A stretch of 64,000 nucleotides of DNA from Massospora cicadina (GCA_022478985.1 JAKSZP010015879.1:1-64000); one strand, 5' to 3'; numbered from the stretch's first letter, positions 1 through 11,990 are shown. Notes: generated from the sequence alone by a model not told the origin. Numbers and translations are program-made.

Positions 1-659
1 ACTTTTAAGCAAATTAATTTTGTAACCTTATTAATTGAGACTACCAATGTACCCATGCAACTGCAAGAGCCACAAGGTTCACAGGGACAAAAGGAGCATT
101 CAGAGCAGCAGCCATGCATTCACAAGAAGGATAGAGCTCAATAAAACTTAAGAAATAAACCCAGAAGATCCCAGAGGACCAAGAAATTGGACCCCGCTGG
201 CCCAAAAATTAAGAAGAAAATGCACAAACGCCTTATGAGAAAAACTTGATTTGGTAAAATCAAGTCCTATTTTATGAACCCTAAATCCCAAAAAATAATA
301 TATTCTCCCTATATTCATATCAATAAAGTACGTCTTTCCCATAATCAGCCTTTACTATTTTAGTTTTATTTGGTGCTAAAACGCCAAATATACAATTATT
401 GTTATAAGGTTTGTACTTATTCCTTCCTGTTGTCAGCAGAGGTTGATAGAGATCCGCTGCGCTTAGAGGCATCCCAAATGTATAACTATAAGGCTTCAAC
501 ATGGTTGGACACGCTTGGACCCATGAAAAAAAGAGTCACATACAAAAAACAAAATCTCCAATTCTCCTGATGGAGCATGCTGTGAACAAACAATTGATTT
601 ATTGCAAGTGGCTCAACCCTTTTCATTAGCACCCACTGAGAGAGCGTGTCACTTTAGCA
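1..659 (+). repeat. Element B 5' LTR, 3' part only
   Basis: This stretch aligns along its whole length with 22,660-23,319. Shared landmarks are the words TTTGGTGCTA, ACGCCAAATATA and GTTGTCAGCAGAG in the same order and spacing. The upstream part of the LTR lies left of the window. The end is placed at TTAGCA because a primer-site-like sequence follows at once. The two copies differ at many sites, so the element is old. Short ORFs here are not conserved between the two LTR copies and are not called. Confidence 0.85.
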
Positions 660-663
660 ATAA

Positions 664-681
664 TAGTGCTCACTACAGAGA
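664..681 (+). other. Primer binding site of element B (degenerate)
   Basis: TAGTGCTCACTACAGAG lies directly behind the LTR end and matches the 18-base site TGGTGCTCACTACAGGGG found behind the LTRs of D, E and K, with a few changes. In this class of element such a site pairs with the 3' end of a host tRNA to start minus-strand DNA synthesis. Element C begins three bases further on. Confidence 0.6.
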
Positions 682-684
682 AGC

Positions 685-1840
685 TGTTGGGATTTTTGCC
701 CATACTACCAGTCTTCTAGATTACCTGGTGTCGCTAGGGGAAAATTCCTAAAGGAAGTGAATTGGAAATTGGTTGGCCCAAGTTTTGGAGGAACTACGTT
801 TGGGGAATTTTGGGATATTCATCTGGTCATATCCATTGGGGATCGATCTGAATGCTTTAGATCTTGTTGGGCGGAGTGGCTGGCGAAATAGGGGCATCTG
901 ATAGTGATTAACTATCAGGTGTACCAATTGGGATCAGTCAGATTTCATCACTGAATGATTGGGAATGAATAGTGAGTTGCAAGGCGAGTGATGCCGTCTG
1001 CAACTAGCAAATCAATTTTTTTGGTGAGTGACCTGCCATAATGGGTAATAAGTCCCATTACCTAAGCAGGTCACTAGCCAAATATGGTTGGTTCACTCGG
1101 ATTGAGAGGAAAACATTAGGGACACATTTTATGACTCTTTCTGTTTGAGGTCTCGAGGATGTCCAACAACGGAATCCTAGCCAGGATGGGGGAAGACCAT
1201 TTCTGCCAAGATGAGGAAGGGTGATTCAATGGTAACAGCTGCCATTTCATCGAAGAGGTGTCAACTGAGGGTTAGACATCCGAATACCCTACTATATATA
1301 TTACTTAGGATTTACTATAATAAAAACAACAATTATTATTACCAAGATTATTACTGACAAGTATCATTACCAGCAGTATTAGCTAATATGTGTCAATTCA
1401 GTGTATAGTTAGACTATCAGCATCTATTGTGTGTTCCATCTCAAGGATATTATTGCAGAAGGCAATAATTGTAAGACTCTCAGAGAAGATTAAAGATCTG
1501 AGCAGGGATCTAGAGATGAAGGAACCACAATCAGGGATAGCTGCTGACTGTGTGTTGGGCAGAGAGAGGACTGTCACTGGGGTATCTTAACAAAGATCAG
1601 GTGGACAAGAATATAGGGAACGAATCCCTACAAGTATGACTTACAGAGTTGTTAATTGGAAGTACTAGCCAAAGCATTGGGCCTAATAATAGTTCAATCT
1701 CAACTACAGATAATAGTCTCCATACTATCATCAATTAATACATTTTATACAATGCGACAAAGTACACGAGGAAATTTAACCTGTGCAGTAAAAAGGTACT
1801 GGGTTGATGGCCAATAATCAACCAAGAGTAAATTTTTACA
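685..1840 (+). repeat. Element C 5' LTR
   Basis: Starts TGTTGGGATT, ends TTTTTACA, and aligns end to end with 15,242-16,409. It contains a strong 47-base hairpin (1,028-1,074) and an AT-rich stretch with AATAAAA near 1,318. Many differences from the 3' copy are CA versus TG at the same site (for example CTGAGCAG versus CCAAGCGG), showing loss of CpG in both copies. Confidence 0.93.
1028..1074 (+). other. Nested hairpin in element C 5' LTR
   Basis: The outer arms GTGACCTGC and GCAGGTCAC are perfect 9-bp complements. Between them AATGGG and CCCATT can also pair, or alternatively GGTAAT with ATTACC. The same 47 bases occur at 15,591-15,637, and a diverged copy of the same length lies in reverse at 47,198-47,244. 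Confidence 0.8.
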
Positions 1841-1843
1841 AGT

Positions 1844-1861
1844 TGGTGCTCAATACAGGGG
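1844..1861 (+). other. Primer binding site of element C
   Basis: TGGTGCTCAATACAGGGG starts three bases after the LTR end. It differs by one base from the site used by D, E and K. Confidence 0.75.
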
Positions 1862-1885
1862 TAGTTAAGTAAAGAATCTATTATA

Positions 1886-3570
1886 ATGTCATATAAAGAA
1901 GAAATGCGCAAGCTGTGGACTGAGATCGCCAGTGTGGATCAGAATGCCTTAAACTCATAGGACTATTGGGAGTTTAAGCCTTGGAAGAATGAGTCACCAA
2001 GGTGGAGGAAAGAGTAGAAAATGTAGAAAACTTCGAGAATGAGTTACTTGGCAAAGTAAACTCGTTGAAGAAGAAAGAAGGAGACCTCATTAGAGAGGTC
2101 CTATTCCTGAAAACGGAGTGAGAAGCGGATCACGTTTGTTTAAGAGAGTTCAGTGCAAATATTAAGAAATTGATAAAAGAAGTGGAGGACTTGAAAGGCC
2201 ACAGATGTGCATGTGAGCCCAATATGACCAGCAGTGCCAAAGAGAGAAGTCCTCACATAGATACTTGGAAAGTCAACTACCCCAAGAAATATGCCACCCG
2301 CCTTTAATGCCATTTTGGATATGACGCCCAAAGTCACTCCACAAGTTAGCTGAGTAGCCAAACTGAGAAAATCAGCCTGAAATGACTTGGAAGAATTTAG
2401 AGCAACACCAAAATTTCCAGCATTCCATTGGGATAACGCCCCAGCATTTTCCCAACTGTTCAACATGACTATGAATGGATACAGGGATCATTAAAAATGC
2501 GTTGACGGTCATGAACTGCCTGGACACCAACTGCCAAAACCTAGTGTTACCCCACTTGGAGGGGGATAGATGGTTGTATGCAGAGGCAAAGGCGGCCATA
2601 ATGAAGGATTTTTGGAGTCAACCTGCAAGTCAAAACACAAGCAAGAATTTAAGGGAATTCAATTCCATAAAGACGAGTCTCTTGCTAGCTTTGTAGATCA
2701 ATTTTTCCAGGAATCGCAGATCCTGGCTGGAGTGAAAGTGTTAGATGACTTTGATGCTAGAATCTCTTTGCAAGCAGCCCTTTGGCCCTATCGCAATTTC
2801 TTTAAATGATGTCTTCCATATTTGTGATGGAGATATCTACCTCGCAAATGGTAGACAACCTGAAGATTTTGGGAGCGACGTTTGATGCCCCAAATAGAAG
2901 CTTCAAGTCTAATCCAGTCCAAAATCCAAAATCACAAAGGGAAATGAAGGAGCAAAAAGAGGCTACCAACTGAACTGTGCTGGGAAATAAGCCTAAGGAA
3001 TAATGATGGTTAAGAAAGAGAGAAGGTCTGCTATCAGTGTGGTGGGAACGGACATTTTGCCACACACTGCAAAAAGCTGAAGGATAAGATTAATGTGGTC
3101 CAGGCCAAGGAGACAGCAGTTGCCAAAGATTTGGGAAAAGGGCCCACTTCCTAGACAAGGAAAAGTTTAGTGCAGCGGAGAAACCTGTTACTTCCAAAAT
3201 CATGAATGAAGAAATAGACATTAGCAATCTGTTTGTAGACAACGAGCAGGATCAGCTATACCAATTGGTCAACATGGATGTGAATGTCATGACCAGAGTC
3301 AGGGCGAAGAAGATCAACCCTGAGATAATTCAGGAAGTTGCCCAGCCATACGCTCAACAACTGGCGGAGAAGATTCAAACCGCTGAGAATCCTGATGAGT
3401 TATCAGACGTCCATTTAGATGAGGCCAATCTATCTATCCCCCTCAGCGTGATAAAGGAATCGTTTCCTGAATTATTGGAGCAGATTATTAACACCCTAGA
3501 TTCGGCTACTAACACCGCCATTCACTCAGTAAATACTATATTACAAAACTCCAAGTGTACATATATATAA
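1886..3570 (+). pseudogene. Element C gag (broken)
   Basis: The likely start is the ATG at 1,886, 46 bases after the LTR. The first 90 codons are rich in Glu, Lys and Leu (VEERVENVENFENELLG in one frame) and look like a coiled coil. A capsid-like stretch reads across 2,300-2,810 in several frames. A CCHC zinc knuckle of spacing C-X2-C-X4-H-X4-C lies at 3,029-3,070 (CYQCGGNGHFATHC) with all four ligands present. A 122-codon open segment follows at 3,202-3,570, acidic and without a domain I recognise, leading to protease. At least six stops or frameshifts interrupt it. Gag proteins form the particle that holds the element RNA. Confidence 0.75.
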
Positions 3571-3579
3571 ATATTCAAG

Positions 3580-4590
3580 TGAATTGAGTGAGGGTGAGGG
3601 CGATTGTCGACAGTGGAGCGCCCATCAATATTGTGTTGACCAAGCTGGTGAAGAGGATGAAGATCTCGCTGTACTTGGAACACAAGAGAGAATATGGAAC
3701 AGCTGGGCTGAACACCACCGTTTCCTGTGGAGAGTATAGTGCGCTGCCATTATGATTCAGGTCGTTGGTGGTATCTGCGCCAGCAATAGTTTTGGCAAAC
3801 CAAAACTATGACACCCTGATTGGAACAGAAGTTTCTACGGAAGTATGGAGTTAAATGTAACTTTAAGGATAATATGTTGACCATCCTGGGTCAGAAGTTA
3901 CCATTGGTATACCAGAAGGATTGTGAAGCTCCATTGAATCAAAGAAAAAACTTCATTAATCTGATATACGATGATGGCATTGTACCAATTTGTTGGTAGG
4001 AAGTGACGCGAGATGCCAGCAGAAATCCTAGAAAACTGGGGAATTTCATTAAGGATCAAGAAAGAGAGGACCATACTGGCTGGATCGCAGATAATAGTCA
4101 ACACAGGGCTGACTTTGGAGATTCCTGAGCTATTGTATGAAGAAGTCGGAAGCCCCTGGAAGAGGTCCAGAGTGGAGCCATGGTGGCTCCTGGGATAATA
4201 ATGCCGGGCCATGGAGAAATATGAGTTCTCCTTGAAAATTTGAGCAAAAACTAATGAAGATCAAGAAGAATCAGATCATCGCATTTATTCATTTGATCCT
4301 AATGGCCAAGTTGAGATGATTCCATTATTTTGGGTATCTTAATGAAATGGGATTACCAGCTGGGGTAGCTGAAAGCATCAACCTATTGGTTGTTAGAGAG
4401 CAGCTCACTGATCTGCCAGAATGCCAGCAGGAGGAGGTGCTCAAATTATTTGAGAAATATTTGGAAGTGTTTGCTCAGGACAACCACAATTTGGGATGCA
4501 CATGAGACTTAATTCACAAGGTCAACACTGGGGAAAATTTACTGATAAGGATGAGACTGATCCAAAGATTAGAAAGCCGCCAAAGAAGTA
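3580..4590 (+). pseudogene. Element C protease and linker to RT (broken)
   Basis: The retropepsin motif is D-S-G-A-P (catalytic Asp codon 3,609-3,611) in VRAIVDSGAPINIV, followed by the NYDTLIGTE segment typical of the second half of the domain near 3,805. The linker continues through GSQIIVNTG near 4,080 to about 4,590. Retropepsins act as dimers and cut Gag-Pol. Several frame changes break the region. Confidence 0.75.
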
Positions 4591-4596
4591 GGGGAG

Positions 4597-5110
4597 GATG
4601 AGATCAGCAAACTATTGAAGCATGGGCTTCTAGTTCCATCGTCAAGTCCCTGGGTGAGTCCAATTCTGATCGTGAAGAAGAAGGATGGATTAAAATGGGT
4701 GGTGATTGACTACCAGAGGCTGAACAAAATTATGAAGAAGGATTCATATCCTCTACTGAGGATTGATGATGTGCTGCATTGATTAGGAGAAGTGAAGTAT
4801 TTCTCCATGATGATTCTAATCTTGGGATACTGGCAGATCGACTTGCCAGAAGAAGACCAAGAAAAATGCGCGATTTTTACCGCGCATGGGTTATATCAGC
4901 TGATGAGGATGCCCCAGGGTCTCTGTAATGTGCCCGCGATGTTCCAGAGGGCCATGGACACAATATTGAGCACCTGAAGTTGTTATTCATTCTGGTATAT
5001 CTGAACGATATCAATTTGTTCAGTAGAACGTTTACTGACCACCTGTACCACTTGGAAGAAGTTTTTAAGAGACTGTCCGCGGCTAACCTGAAGATAAAGC
5101 CAAGAAATTG
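4597..5110 (+). pseudogene. Element C reverse transcriptase, N-terminal part
   Basis: Recognisable motifs in order are SSPWVSPILIVKKKDG, VIDYQRLNK, YWQIDLPEEDQEKCAIF, MPQGLCNVPAMFQRAMD and the catalytic box, here YLND (4,998-5,009) in place of YLDD. The frame then shifts. The reading is cut at IKPRN by insertion of element D and resumes at 11,252 with KCHFFKKELEYLGFV. Stops replace residues at several sites. Confidence 0.85.
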
Positions 5111-5640
5111 TGTCAAGATTTCAATATGACTGGGTGATAAGCTAGTGTTTCAGTGAATCATAAATTAGAGGCAAAGCGAGCTCCAAAGGTGAGTAATAGG
5201 CTAGAGCAATGCGAGGTTAATTGATCAAATCAATTAGGATTCAGCCATCAAGGAAATTCCGTTGAAGCCTCAATGATTGAACGAATTCTACATTGATAGC
5301 AAATCTAGATTGACTAAGAAAAATGTGTCAGTTCTGGTGAGGAATACCGAGGGTTAAGGGTTGAGCGAAAGAGAGAAGTGGGTGAGGTTTTTAAGAAGAA
5401 GAGGAGAAAAAGAAGAAAGAAGTGAGTAGAAGTAAGAAGGAGCGTGAGCAGAGAAGATCTTCTGTATATATTATATTAAATAAAAGTAGCATATTTGGGT
5501 GATCTCCTCCTATTTTATATAAGTTTATTACATTCATTTGAGGGACCAACGATCTCCATATCATTGGCCCATTGCTCAGTGGGTTAACCCATGTGCAACT
5601 CATTCAGCGGAAATAAGTCATATCCACTAAAAAGTTAGCA
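5111..5640 (+). repeat. Element D 5' LTR
   Basis: Begins TGTCAAGATT and ends GTTAGCA. A TATA-like stretch (TATATATTATATTAAATAAA) lies near 5,464 and could be the promoter or poly(A) signal. It aligns with 10,721-11,251 over its full length. Confidence 0.95.
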
Positions 5641-5641
5641 G

Positions 5642-5659
5642 TGGTGCTCACTACAGGGG
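5642..5659 (+). other. Primer binding site of element D
   Basis: TGGTGCTCACTACAGGGG lies one base behind the LTR end. The identical 18-mer is found in K and, in reverse, in E; J, C and I differ by one base. Confidence 0.85.
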
Positions 5660-5718
5660 GCCCATTGATCAACTGATAAAAACTTCCTCAATTACACCTC
5701 TGGCGCAACCAGCTTGCT

Positions 5719-6800
5719 TTGATAGGGGTACTACCCCCAGTGACTGAATTTTCTCACTATGAGGAACTGAAGCTTGCTTCAGGTACCTTACTTAAGGCGC
5801 AAAAAGTGCTTTTTCAGGAGAATAAGAATATTACTGAGCAGCTCAACCATGCATTCCATCAACAGCTTCTGGTAGGTGACCATGCCAACCAACTTGCCAA
5901 CCTCTTGAGCAGCACGACGGAGTGGCTAGACTGTGAAGAGTATAAATTAGAAAAAGTTGTTAAGGAAAAGGAAATCTGCAGTGACAGGCTGCCCCCATTT
6001 AATCGTGATGGTAACATACATGGGTTTTTCAAGCGGCTTGAGTTTGACATAGAGGGGGCTTTGGATTGATGGAAAGCTAAACTGTTGTTGTCTGCGTTAG
6101 ATGTTTCAAGTGCCGATCAAGTTACATATTATCTTAAAAACAGTATTATAGCTTACCAAGAGGTGAAGGAGACTGTAATTCGCCTGTTTGGGGGCGAAGC
6201 AAAAATGGCTCAGCGCAAGGCGGACTTTTTAACAATATCTTTCCAAAAATGAGTCTATAATACAGTTTATGGAGCGGTTTACTAGCGAGGCTCATGTGTT
6301 GTTGGGTGCAAATGTCTTATCTAATGAGGAGGTGGGCATAGCAATGACACCGGCTATCAAGCCCTACTGCAAATTGCATAATGCTATGGCGTACACTCTT
6401 CAGGAAGATGCGTAGTTACTTAGAATCATCCGTCATTTACACCGTTTATCCATCAACTTTAGTGCTCCCAATGTGGAGCGGAAGGATCCTGTATCTACCA
6501 CTAAAATTTCGCTAAACAAAGGATCCTACCAATATGGGGGAAACTGGTGGGTCACCCTTCAGCCACTTAACTCATGGGTGGGTCCTTTCCATCCCTATTA
6601 TGTTCAAACCACTTATCCTTGGGTCCATAATAAACCGTGGCTCAATAGTAGACCTAGACCTTCTGGGGTGATTCATAGATGAGTGCTGGTCCCACACGCT
6701 TGTTTCTCGTGTGGCCAAACAGGTCATTATGCGGTTAGCTGTCAGGCCAAACCAGGGGTCCACTCAGTATCCGTGGTCCCAAATGAACAGGGAAAAGGGC
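5719..6800 (+). pseudogene. Element D gag (broken)
   Basis: A clean 116-codon opening segment (5,719-6,069) is helical and ends at TGA, which probably replaces a sense codon, because the frame continues WKAKLLLSALDVSSADQV, matching gag of E. The capsid-like part runs to about 6,400, then frameshifts follow. A CCHC zinc knuckle is intact at 6,701-6,742 (CFSCGQTGHYAVSC). No Gly-X-Y tract is present, unlike elements A, F and I. Confidence 0.85.
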
Positions 6801-6809
6801 GAGCGGAGT

Positions 6810-8275
6810 AGAGATGGGACGCTCTGCTTCTGCTGATTCAAATGTAATTGTACCTGATGTTCATCATGAATCACTTTGTGTCAGCCCTTGGGCACACTTT
6901 GAGGAATTACTATATCAACAGATCCCTTACCACCTTTTGGCCTTAAGCTGAGAAAAAGACCCCAATAATGCAGACATGGGGTTTCGCCAAGATGTGTATA
7001 AGCCATACGCCTGGAAAATCCTTGAGCGGAATGGTGCATTTGGCGGTGACCCCTCCGCATATGTCGCAGCTTTGGAGGGGGTGGAGGTGGCGATTCCTGT
7101 AGAAAAATTTCCCAAGAGTATCACCATGTTGGGGCTGGTATGCACACTTTTCTGGATAATCATACGCCCTTAAATGTTTATGTATTGAACACCAAGGGTT
7201 CTTCTTATTTGGAATGCACCTACTGTGACATATTTGTACAGAATACCAAAATTCAGGCGATCATTGATACAGGCGCTCCTGTCAATATAATATCCACCAA
7301 GCTTGTGGCTAAGCTTCCGCTGAAGCCAGATGTGGACCACCGAGTAGTGTATGGAACTGCGGGGGCACAGAGTACTGTGTCATAAGGCGCATATAGCTCA
7401 TTGTCTTTGAGGTTTTAGTCAGCCAGCGCATCTGCTCCAGCGGTGGTGTTGCCTAATGACCACTATGACATGTTGATCAGGGATGCCTTTATGCGGCACT
7501 TTGGGGCAGTGGTTAATATGGCGGATGAAACCATTTGTACTCTGGGACAACAGATCCCCATCTATTTTACTTCCAACGGAGTCCCAGATGACCCAATCCG
7601 CTCTAGCCAAATTAATCTCACCTATAGCGATGATGTGATTCCTGTAAGGTATTGGCAGATGAAACGGAGGACCCAAATGCTTCCAAATCAGATTTATGAG
7701 TACAAAGGGATTCCAATATGAGCCGCGAATGCTTTGACTATCTCTTCTGGGAATCAGGTCATAATTGGGACTGAGCTCGAAATTGATATACCAGGAGGTC
7801 TGTACGGGGAGGTTGTGGGCCCTATCAACAATCGCGGCTCAAACCTCATGTAGCTCCTGGGTTACTGTTACCAGGGCAGGGGGAAGTGAAGGTGTTGGTA
7901 GCAAAACTGCAGAAGGAGGTGATGAAGGTTAGCGGCACCAAGTGGTGGCTTACCTGCACCTGATCCCTATTGATGAGGTCCACCAGGTACATGACTTTGG
8001 TTTGTGGGAAGATCTCGGCTTGCCTCTAAAAACCCCCTTCAGCGTAATGGGTGTGGTTCCATGGGAGGTGCTAATTGGTCTATTGGAGGATCAGAAGGAT
8101 AGGGTGATGGATCTGTTTGAGAAGTACCACAGCACTTTTGCAACTGATGATCATGACTTGGGTTATGCTTGCAGGGCTGTGTATTGGGTGGACATGGGAG
8201 ACCACCCCCTATCAGGTCATGACCTATCCATCGCTCAGAGGCAGCAGAAGAAGTTGTATCTGCAGAAATAGATAC
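6810..8275 (+). pseudogene. Element D protease and linker
   Basis: Protease has the catalytic D-T-G-A (Asp codon 7,266-7,268) in IIDTGAPVNIIS. A stop at 7,383 breaks it, then NDHYDMLIRDAFM gives the second half. The linker follows: QVIIGTELEIDIPGG near 7,757 and the open segment 7,942-8,271 with FEKYHSTFATDDHDLGYAC. This linker layout is shared with elements C, E, F and I and helped place those remnants. Confidence 0.85.
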
Positions 8276-8276
8276 C

Positions 8277-9015
8277 TTGGTGTAACAGGGAATGTTGGAG
8301 ACGTCAAAAAGTCCCTGGGCATCTCCGGTGCTAATTGTCAAAAAGAAAGATGGCTCCAATTGAGTAGTAATTGATTATTGGAAGCTTAAAAGCATTACAA
8401 AAAAAGATTTGTACCCGCTCCCATGAATCAATGATTCTTTAGATTGGTTAGGTGGGGCCAAGTATTTCTCTGCTATGGACTTGATATCAGGGTACTGGCA
8501 GATTGAGTTGCCAGCGGAGGAACAAAAAAAGTGCGCTATAATTACCTCAAAGGGATTGTTCCAGCCTACATGTATGCCACAGGGTTTATGTAATGCCCCC
8601 ACTACGTTCCAGCGGGCTATGGACACTATTTTGGGTGACTTAAAGTTGTCTTGCGTTCTTGTCTACCTTGATGATATCAACGTGTTTTCATGGACATTCA
8701 CAAAGAATCTTGGACACTTGGAGCAAGTTTTACCGCTTTGCTGACGCTAACATAAAAATTAAGTCCTAAAAGTGCCACTTTTTTAAGGAACAGTTGAAAT
8801 ACCTCAGCTTTGTGGTAGACTCCAAAGGGCTTAGTACTCAGCCAGCCAAGGTGGAAGCCATCCGCAAGATGTCTCAGCCAAGCAATAAGTGGGACATCCA
8901 AGTGTTCTTGGGGATAATTAGTTACTACCGGCGGTTCATTCCCAACTTCAGCTGTATTGGGGCTCCACTCTTCGAGCTACTTAAGAAAAATGCTGCTTTT
9001 CACTGGACGGATTGA
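8277..9015 (+). pseudogene. Element D reverse transcriptase
   Basis: Motifs in order are SKSPWASPVLIVKKKDGS, IDYWKLKSITKKDLYPLP, YFSAMDLISGYWQIELP, MPQGLCNAPTTFQRAMD and the catalytic box YLDD (8,664-8,675). A frameshift near 8,735 separates the thumb (LKYLSFVVDSKGL and FLGIISYYRRFIPNFS). This is the only RT in the window whose two catalytic Asp residues are both kept. Confidence 0.93.
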
Positions 9016-9066
9016 TATCAAACCACTTTTGATGTATTATGAACCGCGCAAGCTAGCGCGCCTGTT

Positions 9067-9453
9067 TTGAAATACCTCAATTTTGAAAAAGAGTTTATTG
9101 TGCAAATGGATGCTTCACTTTCTGCTGTAGGGACTGTGTTATCCCAAAAAGACGACGACGGTGTGGAGCACCCCACTGCATATTGCAGCCGCAGCTTAAC
9201 TGTCCCTGAACAGAATTACACTGTGACCGAGAGGGAGTGTCTAGTGGTAATCTATGCATATAAACAGTTCTGGGTCTACCTCCATGGGGTGAAATTCAAA
9301 GTGGTAACAGATCATGCCTCCTTGAGCTGGCTACAGAAATTGTGGGAACCTGAAGGGCGGCTTGCACGATGGGCTTTGAAGCTCCAAGCGTATGATTTTG
9401 AGATCATGCATCAACCTGGGGCAAAACATCATAATGTGGACTGTCTTTCCTGA
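9067..9453 (+). pseudogene. Element D RNase H
   Basis: A 128-codon open segment contains the RNase H acidic residues in FIVQMDASLSAVG, TVTERECL and VVTDHASL. It ends at TGA inside DCLS-LP, where related elements have Arg, consistent with CGA to TGA. The domain removes the RNA strand after reverse transcription. The tail RLARWALKLQAYDFEI is more like fungal or animal Ty3 elements than plant Athila/Tat types. Confidence 0.93.
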
Positions 9454-9480
9454 TTACCCACGGTCGCCATTACAGCAGAT

Positions 9481-10651
9481 GTGGATGACATAATGTATGA
9501 AAAAATGATTGCGGGCAAATATCAAGATGAGCCGCTGCCAGTTATCAAAGTGTTAGATGGGCTTAGGCAGGATACCTTATTGCGCAATGAGGAATTATAT
9601 AAGTGGATGTGGGAATTGACGCTGAGTTTCCCAAAACCCTCTGCCCGGCCTGCAATTATTATGGATGCCCATAAAGTGGTAGGTCATGGAGGGTTGAAAA
9701 AGATGCTGGAGTTCTTGTGACCCTGCTACTATTGGGAAAGTATTCACTACAATGTGCTTGAGACAGTTTTTGTTGCCATCAGTGCCAAGTGGAGAAACCA
9801 TTTCACCGGAAGACCACCTACCAGCTCGTCAAGCCTTGGTTTGCATGGCATACAGTTTTGTTAGATGTGGTGGGGCCACTGCCAACTGGAGCAAACCACT
9901 CCAAATATATAATAGTAGCCATCGACCATTTGACCCAATGGGTGCAAGCAAGGGCTATCAAGTATTTGGGGGCTGTCACTACCTCCAAGTTCATCCTAAA
10001 GTGCGTCATACAGCGCCATGGTTGTCCACAATTTATCCTAATGGACAATGGAACCAATTTCACATCGCATGTATTGGCCAAGTTGAATGAGCTCATGGCA
10101 ATCCGCGGGGTCTTAACTACCCCTTACCACCCTGAATCTAACGATATGGTGAATGGGTCAATGGGACCTTGGTAAATATTCTATGCAAGCTTGTAAATGT
10201 GCGGCCGTCAGACTGGAGCACCCTTTTATCCACCTCTGTCTTTGCATACAATATTAGCTATCACTCAGCAACCAGTAAGAGTCCATTTCAATTGCTCTAT
10301 GGACGACATCCAGCGCTACCTGCACTTCTTTACTCCTGTGTAGAGGATAACGGCGAAGTCGAGCCCCACTGCTACTTGTCTACCTTAACAATAACGCTGA
10401 TTAAGCTCCAAACTGAGGCAGATTCTACTAGTCTTTCCAAGAAGATTTGGGATCATGGAGCTGATCATTGTAGACGCAGCAGTCTTCCACAGTTCGGGGT
10501 AGGGAAATTGGTCCTGTTTCATGACCAACATGGGTTCAGAAGAAGGAACAAGCTTGCCAGCATATGGAGCAGACCATTTGAGATCATTGATAAGACTGGG
10601 GCTGATGCCTACACCATTAAGGAACCCACGGGTGGTTGGATAATCAACTGA
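9481..10651 (+). pseudogene. Element D integrase
   Basis: The His pair of the zinc-binding head is seen in AHKVVGHGG (about 9,668) and the Cys pair in CCHQCQ after a frameshift near 9,765. The catalytic core runs [19 protein letters not shown], then [10 protein letters not shown] and TTPYHPES. A one-base loss just after ATGGTG (about 10,150) puts the catalytic Glu codon out of frame; element E keeps the corresponding Glu in MVEWVNGTL. The C-terminal part (10,169-10,651) has the GPY/F-like motif WSRPFEIIDKTGADAYTI. No chromodomain is seen. Confidence 0.9.
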
Positions 10652-10700
10652 GTACTCGCGATGTTCCTTTGGCCCTACAAGCAATAGGCGCTTATTGTCC

Positions 10701-10720
10701 AGTCAAGGGGGGGGGGGTAA
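10701..10720 (+). other. Polypurine tract of element D
   Basis: AGTCAA followed by eleven G (10,707-10,717) and TAA abuts the 3' LTR. Element E has the matching AGTCAAAGGGGGGTGGTAA in reverse at its own 3' LTR. The tract primes plus-strand synthesis. Confidence 0.88.
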
Positions 10721-11251
10721 TGTCAAGATTTCAATATGACTTGGTGATAAGCTAGTGTTCCGGTGAATCATAAATTAGAGGCGAAGCGAGCTCCAAAGGT
10801 GAGTAATAGGCTAGAGCAATGCGAGGTTAATTGATCAAATCAATTAGGATTCAGCCATCGAGAAAATTCTGTTGAAGCCTTGATGATCACACGAATTCTA
10901 CATTGATAGCAAATCTAGATTGACTAAGCAAAATGTGTCAAATCTGGTGAGGAATACCGAGGGTTAAGGGTTGAGTGAGAGAGAGAAGTGGATGAGGTTT
11001 TTTAAGAAGAAGAGGAGAAAAAGAAGAAAGAAGTGAGTAGAAGTAAGAAGGAGCGTGAGCAGAAAAGATCTGCTGTATATATTATATTAAATAAAAGTAG
11101 CATATTTGGGTGATCGCCTCCTATTTTATATAAGTTTATTACATTCATTTGAGGGACCAACGATCTTCATATCATTGGCTCATTGCTCAGTGGGTTAGCC
11201 CTTGTGCAACTCGTTCAGCGGAAATAAGCCATATCCACTAAAAAGTTAACA
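10721..11251 (+). repeat. Element D 3' LTR
   Basis: Begins TGTCAAGATT and ends GTTAACA; full-length partner of 5,111-5,640. Followed by AAGTG, the right target-site copy, where the RT of element C resumes. Confidence 0.95.
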
Positions 11252-11990
11252 AAGTGCCACTTCTTCAAAAAAGAGTTGGAATACCTGGGATTTGTGATCA
11301 ACTCAAGTGGATTGCAGTTGCAAACCCAGAAGATAGCAGCTATAGAGCTATGGCTATACTGAAGAGTGTCCAAGACATCCAAGTATTTCATGGGATGGTC
11401 AAATACTACAGAAGACTTATTTGAATCCTCACCCAAATAGCCAAGCCTTTATTTCATTTATTTAAGGATCCAAAAAAGGATTTATATGGAATGAAGAGGC
11501 CCAGGACTCCTTCGATGAGTTATGCCAGTATTTAGTAGATTTGCCAATTCTGAAATATACAAATTTTGATTGGGAGTTTATCATTCAAACCGATGCTTTG
11601 TTGACAGTGATCAGCGCCATACTGATCCAAGTAGATGAACTTGGGGACAAGCATCTGGTGCATATGTGAGCTGGACACTCTCAGCCGCTGAGAGGAATTA
11701 CACCGTGACTGAGTGGGAATGCCTTGCGGTCATATATGCATGCAAGAAGTTTTGGGTGTATGTTCATGGAACACATTTAAGGTGGTGACAGACCACTCTT
11801 TGCTGCGTTGGCTGCACAATCTAAGAGAACTGGAAGGATAACTGGCCCGATGGGCACTTAAGCTTCAGGCTTACAATTATGAGATAGTCCACTGAGCAGG
11901 GGCTTCTCACCAGAACGTGGATGGCTTATCGCGGTTGCCAATGGTCCAGTTGGTATACCCGCAGGCAGATGAGCTATTCCAGAGAATGGT
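11252..11990 (+). pseudogene. Element C RT thumb and RNase H
   Basis: This continues the RT broken at 5,110: KCHFFKKELEYLGFVINS, then a shifted tether, then RNase H from about 11,545 with FIIQTDALLTVISAIL and NYTVTEWECLAVIYACKKFW. Stops and at least three frame changes are present. Confidence 0.85.

Larger units (their letters stand above)
5111..11251 (+). mobile_element. Element D: near-complete Ty3/gypsy-type element, youngest of the left nest
   Basis: The 6,141-bp element has LTRs of 530 and 531 bp, a primer site, gag, protease, RT, RNase H, integrase and a polypurine tract with eleven G. It lies in the RT gene of C. The 5-bp flanks are AATTG (5,106-5,110) and AAGTG (11,252-11,256), a target duplication with one mismatch; removing D restores the RT reading across the junction. 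The LTRs differ at roughly 6% of the first 280 positions by hand count, mostly CpG-type changes. It is a close sister of element E. Confidence 0.95.

Noticed and set aside
2140..2599. Minus-strand ORFs over gag of element C
   Set aside because: Not supported by any motif; the plus strand carries gag fragments in the expected order.
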